Source of the DNA: UBA11540 sp045536425
GTDB taxonomy: Bacteria; Bacillota; Clostridia; Oscillospirales; Ruminococcaceae
Length of the DNA stretch: 38,066 bases
Direction of reading: 5' to 3'
Assembly (NCBI GenBank): GCA_045536425.1
Contig: JAZSNN010000034.1
Location: 1 to 38,066, forward strand
Positions 22,633 through 32,052 of this stretch are shown in pieces. Within the stretch, counting starts at the first letter, position 1; every line of letters starts with the position of its first letter. The translations under genes and the position numbers were made by a program. A model generated the notes under the pieces. The model saw only the letters and a program-made list of their open reading frames with translations, did no database searches and was not told the DNA's origin.

Positions 22633-24669
22633 ATGAAAAAATGGGTGCTCAGAAGAAGCGATGCCAAAAAGGCTCTCGAACTGACAACTAAATACGGTCT
22701 TGACCCTCTGCTCGCCTATGTGCTGACCGCCCGTGGAATAACAGAACAGCAGGATTTAAAGGACTACTTTTCCTCATCGGGAGAGCTTTCCGATCCGTTT
22801 GAGATAAAGGATATGGACAAGGCGGTCGACAGGATACAGACCGCGATAGAAAACGGAGAACAGATATGTATCTATGGCGACTACGACGCTGACGGAGTCA
22901 CCTCTACTGTTATACTCTACAACTACCTTTCTGCACTTGGTGCGATGGTGGATTATTACATACCCGAGCGCGAGGGTGAGGGGTATGGTATGCACCGCGA
23001 GGCGCTCGATAAGATATCCGAAAACGGCACCGAGCTGATAATCACGGTTGACAACGGAATCTCCGCCTATGACGAGGTGGAATATGCAAAAAGTCTCGGA
23101 ATGGACGTCGTAATCACCGACCATCACCGTCCGCCCGAGAGGATTCCAAACGCCGTTGCGGTGGTAAACCCGCACAGAAAAGACTGCCCTTCAAAATTCA
23201 AGGAACTCGCAGGAGTTGGCGTCACGTTCAAGCTTCTTTGCGCCCTCGAGGACGGCGAAAGCAGTGTTATAATCGACCAGTTTTCCGACCTTACAGCGAT
23301 AGGAACGGTGGCTGACATCGTATCGCTTGTGGGCGAAAACAGACTCATTGTAAAACAAGGACTTCGCAGAATTGCTTCTACCGATAACACGGGACTTTAT
23401 GCGCTTTTGGAGGTTTGCTCCCTTGCAGACAAGACCATAACGGGCGAAAACGTCGCTTTTGTAATAGCGCCAAAGATAAATGCCGCAGGACGCATCGGAA
23501 GCGTTGACGAAGCGGTGAGAATGCTTTTGTCAGAGGACGACGAGGAGGCTCTGCGCCTTGCTAATAACATCGCGGCACTCAACACACGCCGTCGCGATAT
23601 GGAGGACAAGATAAACGCTGATATTGCCGATTCGATAGCAAGAAACCCCAAGATTCTCAACCAGAGAGTAATCTTTGCCTCGGGCGAGGGATGGCACGCG
23701 GGTGTTGTGGGAATTGCCGCCGCACGACTTGCGGAAACCTACTCGAAACCCACCGTTTTGATGACCATTGACGGTGACGGTATGGCACACGGCTCGGCAA
23801 GAAGTAACGACGGATTTTCTATTGTCGATGCACTCGCAGCTTGCTCTTCGGTGCTCACAAACTATGGCGGACACACGAAGGCGGCAGGCTTCTCGCTTAA
23901 AGCCGAGAACATCGAAAGCTTTAGAAATATGCTCTGCGAGTATGCCCGTATAAACTTCCCCGAAATGCCACAGTACACAGTGGAGATTGATAAAATAGTA
24001 GATCCCGACGAGCTCACTGTGGAAAAAGTACGCGCTCTCGATGCAATGGAGCCGTTTGGCGAGGACAACAAGCGCCCGATTTTCGCAATAACACAGGCGG
24101 TAGTTGACGACCTGATACCTCTTGCACAGGGTAAACACACAAGGCTCAAACTCATAAAGGACAGAAAGATATTTTCTGTGCTTTGCTTTGGTATGGAAAC
24201 CTCAAAAGCACCCTGCAAGGCGGGAGATATGATAGACGCCTGCTTTACCGCAGAGCTCAACGAATATAACGGGAACACACAAGTTTCGTTGAAATTAAAG
24301 GAACTCAAGCCCACAGAACTAAAACAAAACGAGTTCTTTTTGTCAAAACAGCTCTACGACCGCTTTATGTGTGAGGAAAAGCTTCCCCAAGCGGCACAGG
24401 AAATCCCCACCCGCGAGGATATTGCGACGGTGTATAGATTTCTTCGCGCAAACGGCGGATTTTGTGGAAACAGTACTTCGCTCTATCTTGCCGTCAAGGA
24501 CAAGATGAGCTACTGCAAGATGATGCTGATTCTGCAGATAATGAAAAAGGAAAGACTTATCGATGCTTCACTTCACTGTGCGGACATAAATGTCAGAATT
24601 CTGCCCGTTGCAGAGAAGATAGATATAGAAAAATCCGAGCTTTTGCAAAGCTTCAAAGACCAAATATGA
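22633..24669 (+). CDS. recJ: Single-stranded-DNA-specific exonuclease RecJ
   Basis: This 678-residue 5'-3' exonuclease acts on single-stranded DNA in recombination and mismatch or base-excision repair. Motif I YGDYDADGVTS (81-91), the DHH motif (163-165, VITDHHRPPE), a conserved NPHRKDC region and the DHHA1 motif GGHTKAAGFS (about 415) are present, followed by the OB-fold (about 450-560) and a C-terminal winged-helix-like extension. It is shorter than the 786-residue Bacillus protein, mostly at the C-terminus. The start is ATG 22633; the SD is weak (AGGT at 22621-22624). It heads a run of genes reaching 30268. Confidence 0.95.
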   Translation: MKKWVLRRSDAKKALELTTKYGLDPLLAYVLTARGITEQQDLKDYFSSSGELSDPFEIKDMDKAVDRIQTAIENGEQICIYGDYDADGVTSTVILYNYLSALGAMVDYYIPEREGEGYGMHREALDKISENGTELIITVDNGISAYDEVEYAKSLGMDVVITDHHRPPERIPNAVAVVNPHRKDCPSKFKELAGVGVTFKLLCALEDGESSVIIDQFSDLTAIGTVADIVSLVGENRLIVKQGLRRIASTDNTGLYALLEVCSLADKTITGENVAFVIAPKINAAGRIGSVDEAVRMLLSEDDEEALRLANNIAALNTRRRDMEDKINADIADSIARNPKILNQRVIFASGEGWHAGVVGIAAARLAETYSKPTVLMTIDGDGMAHGSARSNDGFSIVDALAACSSVLTNYGGHTKAAGFSLKAENIESFRNMLCEYARINFPEMPQYTVEIDKIVDPDELTVEKVRALDAMEPFGEDNKRPIFAITQAVVDDLIPLAQGKHTRLKLIKDRKIFSVLCFGMETSKAPCKAGDMIDACFTAELNEYNGNTQVSLKLKELKPTELKQNEFFLSKQLYDRFMCEEKLPQAAQEIPTREDIATVYRFLRANGGFCGNSTSLYLAVKDKMSYCKMMLILQIMKKERLIDASLHCADINVRILPVAEKIDIEKSELLQSFKDQI

Positions 24670-24686
24670 CAAAAGGAGGTAGAGGT

Positions 24687-26876
24687 ATGCAGTGCTATTT
24701 TGAGCGTCTTGAAAAAAGCATAAAACAAAGCGGAAAGCAATATGAACTCGAAAAAATCAAACAAGCCTATGTTCTTGCCGAATCGGCACACGAGGGACAA
24801 CTGCGCGTTTCCGGCGAAGCATACATCTGCCATCCCGTTGCAGTCGCAACAATATTGGTCGAGCTCGGTATGGACTCCGAGAGCGTAATGGCGGCGCTTC
24901 TGCACGACGTTGTTGAGGACACCGATATAACTCTGGAACAGATTAAAAAAGACTTTGGCGACGAGGTCGCGCGAATGGTCGACGGTGTTACCAAGATGGG
25001 ACTCGTGCCCCTGCACACAAAAGAGGAACAGCAGGCGGAGAACGTCAGAAAGATGCTTCTTGCCACCGCACAGGACGTCCGTGTGGTTATTATAAAGCTT
25101 GCTGACCGACTGCATAATATGCGCACCATCGACGTGAAAGCAGAGCAGAAACAGCGCGACACCGCAAGAGAAACAATGGAGGTCTACGCCCCCATAGCAC
25201 ATCGACTTGGAATCCGCGCGGTGAAAGAGGAGCTCGAAGACCTTTCGCTCAAATATCTCGATGGAGTAGCCTATCAGGAGATAGAACAATCACTAGATAA
25301 AAAGAAGGAAGAAAGAGACCACTTTCTCGAAACTATAAAGGAAAAAATCAGCCAAAGACTCGAAAGCGAACAGCACGAAAAGCCTTATATTGAGGGCAGA
25401 GTTAAGAGCTTCTACGGCATCTACCGCAAGGTTTATATGCAGGGTAGAAACTTTGATGAGATTTTCGACGTATATGCGGTCAGAATTATTGTCGATACCG
25501 TAATCGATTGCTACAACATTCTCGGTATCATCCACGATATGTTCAGACCTCTGCCAAATAGATTCAAGGACTATATCTCCACCCCAAAACAGAATATGTA
25601 TCAGTCACTGCACACCACCGTCATCGACAAAGAGGCGATACCCTTTGAGGTGCAGATACGCACCTGGGATATGCACCATACTGCCGAATACGGAATCGCG
25701 GCGCACTGGAAATATAAAGCGGGTATACAGGGCAAGGACAAGCTCGAGGAAAGACTCGCTTGGGTACGTCAGCTTCTCGAAGCACAGCAGGAGAGCGAGG
25801 ACGTTGAGGATATTGTCCGCAACATAAAATCCGACCTCTCGGGCGAGGAAGTGTTTGTGTTCACCCCAAAGGGCGACGTTGTAAGTCTGCCTCTTGGCTC
25901 TAACGTAATCGACTTTGCCTATGCGATTCACTCTGCTGTCGGCAACCGAATGACCGGCGCGAAGGTAAACGGAAGAATCGTTCCCCTCGACCACGAGGTG
26001 AAAACGGGCGAGGTAATCAGCATCATAACCACCAACGCACAGGGAGCGGGACCAAACCGTGACTGGCTCAATATCGTTAAAACTTCGGAGGCGAGAAACA
26101 AAATTCGCGGATGGTTCAAAAAAGAACGTCGCGAAGAAAATATCGCCACGGGTATGGCGGAGGTGGAGCGCGAATTTAAACGCGTTGGCATTGAACTCGA
26201 GGACGAAGAGATGCAAAGGTTCATAGCAGATATCGCCCGTCGTCAGCACTTCAATCAAGTTGAAGAGTTTTATGCGGCTATCGGCTATGGCGGAGTTTCG
26301 CTGTCAAAGATAATTACCAGAATTAAAGACGACTACGTAAAGACCTATAAGACCACCGACGATCAGAAGATAGAAAAATATCTTCAGCAGAATCAGCGTA
26401 AGGTTAAAAAGCCCATCAGCGGTGTTATCGTCGAGGGTGTTGACGGCTGTCTTGTAAAGTTTGCACATTGCTGTGCTCCTGTCCCCGGTGACGACGTCGT
26501 AGGATTTATCACGAGGGGCTATGGCGTTTCGGTGCACAAGAGCGATTGCAAAAACGTGCTCAAGGCTAACGACGACCCCGAACAGCAGGCAAGACTTGTT
26601 CGGGTACATTGGGCAAATATCGTTTCCGAAACCTTTAAATCCACCCTCGAAATCATCTCCCACGACCGTCAGGGAATGCTCGCAGAGATCAGTATCACCA
26701 TCGCAAATATGCGCGTGCCGATACACTCTTTAAACGCACACGAGGCGACAAAGGAAAAGGAAGCGGTCATCCAAACCACCATAGGAATAAGCGATCTGGC
26801 ACAGCTCAATCACGTCATCAACTCCCTCTCGAAAATCGACGGAGTGATTTCGGTAAAGAGAATCGGAAGCAGATAG
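24687..26876 (+). CDS. relA: Bifunctional (p)ppGpp synthetase/hydrolase (Rel)
   Basis: This 729-residue long RSH protein has: the HD hydrolase domain with HDVVED (73-78), intact; the synthetase domain with GRVKSFYGIYRK (237-248), RFKD (292-295) and NMYQSLHTTV (303-312); the TGS domain (about 388-448); and a zinc-finger-like/CC region with AHCCAPVPGD and a C-terminal ACT domain (about 655-729). The RxKD signature, rather than ExDD, marks the bifunctional Rel type that both makes and degrades (p)ppGpp, the stringent-response alarmone. The start is ATG 24687, with SD AAAGGAGGT; a longer frame overlapping recJ is not supported. It lies 17 bases after recJ and next to the MBL and hemZ genes, a conserved clostridial neighbourhood. 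Confidence 0.96.
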   Translation: MQCYFERLEKSIKQSGKQYELEKIKQAYVLAESAHEGQLRVSGEAYICHPVAVATILVELGMDSESVMAALLHDVVEDTDITLEQIKKDFGDEVARMVDGVTKMGLVPLHTKEEQQAENVRKMLLATAQDVRVVIIKLADRLHNMRTIDVKAEQKQRDTARETMEVYAPIAHRLGIRAVKEELEDLSLKYLDGVAYQEIEQSLDKKKEERDHFLETIKEKISQRLESEQHEKPYIEGRVKSFYGIYRKVYMQGRNFDEIFDVYAVRIIVDTVIDCYNILGIIHDMFRPLPNRFKDYISTPKQNMYQSLHTTVIDKEAIPFEVQIRTWDMHHTAEYGIAAHWKYKAGIQGKDKLEERLAWVRQLLEAQQESEDVEDIVRNIKSDLSGEEVFVFTPKGDVVSLPLGSNVIDFAYAIHSAVGNRMTGAKVNGRIVPLDHEVKTGEVISIITTNAQGAGPNRDWLNIVKTSEARNKIRGWFKKERREENIATGMAEVEREFKRVGIELEDEEMQRFIADIARRQHFNQVEEFYAAIGYGGVSLSKIITRIKDDYVKTYKTTDDQKIEKYLQQNQRKVKKPISGVIVEGVDGCLVKFAHCCAPVPGDDVVGFITRGYGVSVHKSDCKNVLKANDDPEQQARLVRVHWANIVSETFKSTLEIISHDRQGMLAEISITIANMRVPIHSLNAHEATKEKEAVIQTTIGISDLAQLNHVINSLSKIDGVISVKRIGSR

Positions 26877-26886
26877 GATGTATAAA

Positions 26887-27504
26887 ATGAAGGTAAAAAC
26901 GCTCTCTGTCGGTGAACTCGGCACAAATTGCTATATCATAACAGACTCAAAGGGTAATACGGTGGTAATAGACCCCGCCGATGAGTTTGAAAGGATTGTA
27001 TCCGAGCTTGACGGACACGAAGTGTGCGCGATACTTCTAACCCACGGACATTTCGACCACACGGGTGCGGTAAATAAACTCAAACAACGCTACAATGCGC
27101 AGGTTGTTATATCATCCGAAGACGAAGAGATGCTCAGCGATAACACAAAAAACGTGGCATACCTCGTGAATGCATCCCCCGACCCAATAACCGCAGACCG
27201 ACTTGTGAATGACGGAGATGTTGTAGAGATTGGCGAACTCGTTTTCGAGGTTATTGCAACCCCCGGACACACAAAGGGAAGTGTTACCTACAAAATAGAG
27301 GACAAGCTTTTTACGGGCGACACGCTTTTTTGTGACACAGTGGGACGCTGTGACCTCTATGGCGGAAACCCCGTCAAGCTCATCCGTTCTCTGCAAAAAC
27401 TCGCCAAGCTGGAAGGCGATTTTGAGGTTTTCCCAGGTCACGACCGAAAAACCACACTAGACTACGAAAAACAGACAAATCATTATCTGAGGAATAGAAA
27501 ATGA
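26887..27504 (+). CDS. Metallo-beta-lactamase-fold hydrolase (glyoxalase II-like)
   Basis: This 205-residue protein has the MBL signature HGHFDH (53-58: H53, H55, D57, H58), a TPGHTKGS motif, FTGDTLF and a final FPGHDRKTT, the usual two-metal set. The family includes hydroxyacylglutathione hydrolases and other thioesterases; the substrate is unknown. The start is ATG 26887, with GGATG as SD; ATG 26878 is 3 residues longer and less well spaced. The stop overlaps the hemZ start by 4 bases, so translation is coupled. The gene between rel and hemZ is a common clostridial arrangement. Confidence 0.9.
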   Translation: MKVKTLSVGELGTNCYIITDSKGNTVVIDPADEFERIVSELDGHEVCAILLTHGHFDHTGAVNKLKQRYNAQVVISSEDEEMLSDNTKNVAYLVNASPDPITADRLVNDGDVVEIGELVFEVIATPGHTKGSVTYKIEDKLFTGDTLFCDTVGRCDLYGGNPVKLIRSLQKLAKLEGDFEVFPGHDRKTTLDYEKQTNHYLRNRK

Positions 27505-28961
27505 AGCTTGTAATCGACAACCATAGCTTTCAATATGAAACCGAAAACCTCTGTAAAATTTTCTTCCCGTTAATAAAACTCGAAACGGTTTTTAACGAAC
27601 CCTTTGACGAGGGAATCTATACAGGTATCGGCGAAAATCAGGACGGCTTTGAGATGACCGTCGCATATAATATCGACGGTGTTTCAAGGGAAAGAAAAGC
27701 CTTTGCAACAAAGCCTATTACAAGCAAAGAACTCGAAAGAGCCTTGGCGGTCACGCTATACGAGATGCTTGAGGAGATAACGGGTTTTCGTTCAAAGTGG
27801 GGAATACTCACAGGTATCCGCCCCGTAAAGCTTGTCCGCGAGTGGCACGAGCAAGGTCTTTCCGATGACGAGATACGAAAGGTGCTCACAGAAAAATACC
27901 TTGTCAGCGAGCAGAAAACCGACCTTCTTCTCAGAACAGAGAAAAACGAACAGGCAATTTTACAGCTTTCAAAAACCGATTCCTATAGTCTTTATATTTC
28001 GATACCCTTTTGCCCTACGAGATGTAGCTACTGCTCCTTTGTTTCCCACGCGATTAACAAAGCAAAGAAGCTCATCCCGCAGTATCTCGAGCTTCTGTGT
28101 AAGGAACTCGAATATACCGCAAGGATTGCAAAGGATATAGGGCTAAAGCTCGAAACTGTATACATCGGTGGCGGAACACCCACCACACTCGATGCCGAAC
28201 AGCTAAAAACCCTAATCGACTGTATCGAAACAAACTACGACACCAAAAATATCCGCGAATTTACAGTAGAAGCGGGTAGACCCGACACCATCGACGCGGA
28301 TAAACTTAGGGTTATCAAAAATTCTACTGCTACAAGAATAAGCATAAATCCCCAAACTCTAAACGACGACGTGCTCTGCGAAATCGGCAGAAAGCACACC
28401 GCCAAAGAGTGCCTTGACAGCTTTGATCTGGCAAGACAAGAGGGTATTGATAATATCAATATGGACCTTATTGCAGGACTTCCGACCGATACCCCCGAGA
28501 GCTTTGAAAAAACGCTCGAAAAGATACTTTCCCTTTCTCCCGAGAACATCACTCTGCACACCCTTTCGGTAAAGAGGGCGGCGGACTTGAGGGACGAGGG
28601 CGCAAAGATTCACGCAGCTTGTGAGGGTGCGGCATCGAAGATGGTGGACTTCGCCTACGATAGACTTATCGAAAACGGATATGAGCCCTACTATCTCTAT
28701 AGACAGAAAAATATGCTCGAAAGCCTTGAAAACGTCGGCTACTCCAAGGCAGGCTTTGAGGGACTCTATAATGTATATATAATGGACGAAACTCACACAA
28801 TACTTGCTGTAGGAGCAGGTGCCGTTACAAAACTCAAAAATCACGAAACGGATAAGCTCGAGAGGATATTCAACTTTAAATTCCCATATGAATATATAGA
28901 ACGATACAACGAAATCATCGAAAGAAAAGGGCTTATTTATGATTTTTACCGCAAAGGATGA
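27501..28961 (+). CDS. hemZ: Oxygen-independent coproporphyrinogen III dehydrogenase, HemZ type
   Basis: This 486-residue radical SAM enzyme has SIPFCPTRCSYCSF with the cluster cysteines C171, C175 and C178. The extended N-terminal region (1-160), including GILTGIRPVKLV, is characteristic of the HemZ subgroup and absent from HemN. GGGTPTTLDAEQL and NPQTLNDDVLCEIGR are conserved SAM/substrate segments. HemZ proteins are annotated as coproporphyrinogen III oxidases, but several HemN-like proteins have other jobs; with no other heme gene in the window the exact reaction is uncertain. It overlaps the MBL gene by 4 bases and the next kinase by 23 bases. Confidence 0.9.
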   Translation: MKLVIDNHSFQYETENLCKIFFPLIKLETVFNEPFDEGIYTGIGENQDGFEMTVAYNIDGVSRERKAFATKPITSKELERALAVTLYEMLEEITGFRSKWGILTGIRPVKLVREWHEQGLSDDEIRKVLTEKYLVSEQKTDLLLRTEKNEQAILQLSKTDSYSLYISIPFCPTRCSYCSFVSHAINKAKKLIPQYLELLCKELEYTARIAKDIGLKLETVYIGGGTPTTLDAEQLKTLIDCIETNYDTKNIREFTVEAGRPDTIDADKLRVIKNSTATRISINPQTLNDDVLCEIGRKHTAKECLDSFDLARQEGIDNINMDLIAGLPTDTPESFEKTLEKILSLSPENITLHTLSVKRAADLRDEGAKIHAACEGAASKMVDFAYDRLIENGYEPYYLYRQKNMLESLENVGYSKAGFEGLYNVYIMDETHTILAVGAGAVTKLKNHETDKLERIFNFKFPYEYIERYNEIIERKGLIYDFYRKG

Positions 28962-29898
28962 CCCGCGCGCTCGGTATAGCGTACAGCTTTCCGAGATAAA
29001 CAGGATGATAAAACAAGATCCGGCGAAGCTGATAAGGCTCACCGAACAGTACTACGATGAGCAGGTCAAAAAAACGGCACAGCGCATAAAAAATGGGGGA
29101 CAACACATTGTGCTCTTGTCGGGACCGTCGGGCTCGGGCAAAACCACTACGGCAAACAAACTCAAGGTGTGTCTTTCTGATTTGGGAAAAACCGCCCACG
29201 TCGTAAGTCTTGACGACTTTTTCCTTGGTAAAGGCAGATACCCAAAGCTTCCCGACGGAAGAGATAACTTTGAAAGCGTATACGCGCTGGATTTAGAGCT
29301 CATCAGAAAAACCATCTCCGATATGCTTGACAAAGGATTTGCAAGGATGCCGAAGTTTGATTTTGGAATTTCCGAGCGAATTGATAATGCCTATGAGCTC
29401 ACGGTCGGAGAAAACGATATCGTAATTTTCGAGGGAATCCACGCGCTAAACCCCATTCTCTTGCCCGAAAATCACGGCTCGGATGCTCATAAAATGTACG
29501 TTTCTCCGAAATGCACCGTCTTTGACGGTCAAGAGGAGATAGTCTGTGGAAAGGACCTTCGCCTCACCCGAAGGATGATTCGCGACAGGAAGTTCAGACA
29601 TTACGCCTATCAGCAGACGGTGGCAATCTGGGACAACGTGCTGGACGGTGAGCGGGAAAATATCACCCCGTTTGCAAACACGGCAGACAGCGTGGTCGAT
29701 ACCACACATTTTTATGAATACGGACTTTACAGCGCCTACCTTGCGACCGCAGAAAACCGCGAGGGATTTGAAAAAGAGCTTATAGCAGTACTGGATATAA
29801 AGAAAAAGTTTGATAGATTTTCTTTCGTTTCACCCTCAATTGTACCAAGCGGGGCAATGATACGGGAGTTTATAGGAAAGGACGAAAAAGATGTTTGA
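28939..29898 (+). CDS. Uridine kinase family protein
   Basis: This 319-residue P-loop kinase has Walker A GPSGSGKT (62-69), SLDDFF (about 92-97), and LPDGRDNFESVYALDLEL followed by IVIFEGIHALNP, all typical of the uridine kinase/phosphoribulokinase family. The N-terminal 50 residues are extra. It presumably phosphorylates uridine or cytidine, but this long variant is not the classical Udk and may act on another nucleoside. It begins inside the last 23 bases of hemZ, and its end overlaps the next gene by 8 bases. The SD AAAGG-like sequence lies within hemZ. Confidence 0.85.
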   Translation: MIFTAKDDPRARYSVQLSEINRMIKQDPAKLIRLTEQYYDEQVKKTAQRIKNGGQHIVLLSGPSGSGKTTTANKLKVCLSDLGKTAHVVSLDDFFLGKGRYPKLPDGRDNFESVYALDLELIRKTISDMLDKGFARMPKFDFGISERIDNAYELTVGENDIVIFEGIHALNPILLPENHGSDAHKMYVSPKCTVFDGQEEIVCGKDLRLTRRMIRDRKFRHYAYQQTVAIWDNVLDGERENITPFANTADSVVDTTHFYEYGLYSAYLATAENREGFEKELIAVLDIKKKFDRFSFVSPSIVPSGAMIREFIGKDEKDV

Positions 29899-30268
29899 TT
29901 TCAACACCCTTATATCAAAAGTAAAGAATGCCGCTTCGGTAGCGGGACAGAAAACAGGAGAGCTCTACGAGTTTTCAAAGCTCAAAATGAGGGTAATCAG
30001 CCTCAAAAATCAGCTCGGCAAGGAGTATAAAAAGCTTGGAAAAGCGGTTTGGCTTCAGGCTACGGGCGAGGATAAATATGAGATATACATTCAGGGCAGA
30101 ATAGACGTAATCTCCGCGATAGTCGACGAGCTCGACAGAATCAGCGACATTATGAACAACGCTCCCAAGGAATCCTATGACAGCAAAGAGGATGCCGAGG
30201 AGGAAATCCGCAGAATAAGAGCAGAAATCGCTCAAATCAAGGGTGAAATCGAAAACATAAACGAATAA
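29891..30268 (+). CDS. Small coiled-coil protein of unknown function
   Basis: This 125-residue cytoplasmic, highly charged and helical protein starts FDFNTLISKVKNAASVAGQKTGELYEFSKLKMR and ends in a heptad-like coiled coil (EEEIRRIRAEIAQIKGEIENI). The middle KEYKKLGKAVW is typical of small clostridial proteins of this sort. There is no membrane segment or catalytic motif. It overlaps the kinase gene by 8 bases, suggesting co-translation. The function is unknown. Confidence 0.75.
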   Translation: MFDFNTLISKVKNAASVAGQKTGELYEFSKLKMRVISLKNQLGKEYKKLGKAVWLQATGEDKYEIYIQGRIDVISAIVDELDRISDIMNNAPKESYDSKEDAEEEIRRIRAEIAQIKGEIENINE

Positions 30269-30286
30269 ACGAAAGCGGTGCAACAC

Positions 30287-32020
30287 TTGGAAAAGAAGAC
30301 AAAACAAAGCTTTCTGCACGGTGCGGTAATACTCACGGCGGCAACGATAATCGTAAAGCTCGTCGGCGCGATTTTCAAGTTACCGCTCGGTAATATGGTC
30401 GGCAACACGGGAATGGGATACTTCAATACGGCGTATAATCTGTTCAACGTCGTGTATTCCCTCGCAATAGCGGGACTTCCCATTGCGGTTGCAAAGCTCG
30501 TTGCAGAAAACGAAGCTCTGGGCAGACATAAAAATACTCGAAAGATACTTAGTATATCTAGAGTCTTGTTCATAGCGACAGGACTCACGGGCTCTTGTAT
30601 TATGCTTTTTGGTGCAAGGCTGTATTCAAACGCGGTCAACAATCCCAACGCCTTCGGTGCAGTAATTGCACTCGCTCCCACGATATTCTTCGCGTGTGTG
30701 ATGAGTATCTACCGCGGATACTACGAAGGACTTAAAAATATGTACCCCACCGCGATTTCTCAGATAGTCGAAGCGGTGATAAAGACTGTTGCAGGCTTGG
30801 GACTCACAGTCCTTGCGATGACCCTCGCACAGAAAAGCTATGAAACAACGGGTAGCGTTTTTGGTATTGCGGTTGGCGGTGCCGAGGAAGCAAACACCCT
30901 CATTCTAGCCTTTGCGGCAGCGGGTGCGGTACTCGGTGTCAGCATCAGTACTATCGGCGGTGCCGTGTATCTTGTCTTCAGACACAGGACAAAGGGCGAC
31001 GGAATTACAAAAGAAGAGCTAGAAGGCTCTCCTGCACCCGAGGAAACCAAAAGAATACTCAAATCTCTGGTAAAGATAGCAATTCCCGTCTGTCTTGGCG
31101 CGGTTGCTGTCAGCCTGACCTCGCTAATCGACGGATTTTCGGTAATGAATAGACTGAAGGTGGCGCTCGAAACTGATATGGCTTCTATAGCCGCACAGTA
31201 CGGCGACGTACTTCCGACAGCAAAAGAGGATATCCCAAATTTCTTGTACGGAGCATACGGACTTGCACAGACACTTTTCAATCTGGTCCCTGCGATAACC
31301 ACAACCTTCGGTGTCAGCGCTCTACCCGCGATTTCTTCTGCATGGGCGCTTAGAGATGAGCAGGAGATGACCAAAAACGTTTCCGCTGCACTCAAAATCA
31401 CCTGCCTTATCGCAATTCCCGCAGGCATCGGTATGAGCGTACTTGCAGAACCGATAATAAGACTTATGTACTATAACAAGGCGACCGAGGCGGTAATCGC
31501 CGTTCCCGTTCTGCAGATTTTGGGAATTGCGGTTGTGTTCGTTTCATTTATGACACCTATAAACAGTATGCTTCAAGGTATCGGCAGAGCCGATCTGCCC
31601 GTAAAGCTGATGCTTGTAGGCGGAGCACTCAAGCTTGTAGTAAACTACATCTTTGTAGCAATGCCGCAGTTCAATATAAAAGCGGCATCCTGGGGAACAC
31701 TCGTCTGCTATATCTTTATAGCTGTTTCGAGTGTAATAGCACTTATAAAGCACACGGGTATAAAACTCGATTTCAAGACGGTATTTTTAAAACCGCTAGT
31801 GTCGGGAATTATCTGCGGAATAACCGCTTTTGGAGCATATTTCCTTCTCTCGAAAGCGCTTCCCAACAGCCTTTCTACCATCGTTTCTATCGCAATTGCC
31901 GCGGTATTTTACTTGATTTCGCTGATTTTCTTAAAAACCTTAGCAAAAGATGACATTTTAATGCTTCCAAAGGGAGAAAAATTGGTAAAAATACTTGCCA
32001 AACGTAATCTTTTGAGTTAA
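30287..32020 (+). CDS. Polysaccharide/lipid flippase of the SpoVB/MurJ (MATE-like) family
   Basis: This protein of about 577 residues (580 if started at GTG 30278) has about 14 membrane segments. The N-terminal part contains KTKQSFLHGAVILTAATIIVKLVGAIFKLPLGNMVG, typical of the MOP-superfamily SpoVB/YtgP group. Such proteins flip lipid-linked precursors, lipid II or other polysaccharide units, for wall or spore-cortex synthesis. The start is uncertain: TTG 30287 has AAAGCGGTG suitably spaced, while GTG 30278 overlaps that sequence. It is 9-18 bases after the coiled-coil gene. A second promoter for mazG lies in its 3' end (31995-32023). Confidence 0.88.
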   Translation: MEKKTKQSFLHGAVILTAATIIVKLVGAIFKLPLGNMVGNTGMGYFNTAYNLFNVVYSLAIAGLPIAVAKLVAENEALGRHKNTRKILSISRVLFIATGLTGSCIMLFGARLYSNAVNNPNAFGAVIALAPTIFFACVMSIYRGYYEGLKNMYPTAISQIVEAVIKTVAGLGLTVLAMTLAQKSYETTGSVFGIAVGGAEEANTLILAFAAAGAVLGVSISTIGGAVYLVFRHRTKGDGITKEELEGSPAPEETKRILKSLVKIAIPVCLGAVAVSLTSLIDGFSVMNRLKVALETDMASIAAQYGDVLPTAKEDIPNFLYGAYGLAQTLFNLVPAITTTFGVSALPAISSAWALRDEQEMTKNVSAALKITCLIAIPAGIGMSVLAEPIIRLMYYNKATEAVIAVPVLQILGIAVVFVSFMTPINSMLQGIGRADLPVKLMLVGGALKLVVNYIFVAMPQFNIKAASWGTLVCYIFIAVSSVIALIKHTGIKLDFKTVFLKPLVSGIICGITAFGAYFLLSKALPNSLSTIVSIAIAAVFYLISLIFLKTLAKDDILMLPKGEKLVKILAKRNLLS

Positions 32021-32023
32021 AAT
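31995..32023 (+). promoter_or_regulatory. Candidate promoter for mazG
   Basis: TTGCCA (31995-32000), 17 bases, TAAAAT (32018-32023), overlapping the flippase stop codon. Confidence 0.5.
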
Positions 32024-32052
32024 ATAGTTAGTGAGTTTTTAGGAGAAAAGCC

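Noticed and set aside
24462..24686. N-terminal extension of Rel overlapping recJ
   Set aside because: It has no SD, gives non-homologous sequence and overlaps conserved recJ coding; the ATG at 24687 has a strong SD.
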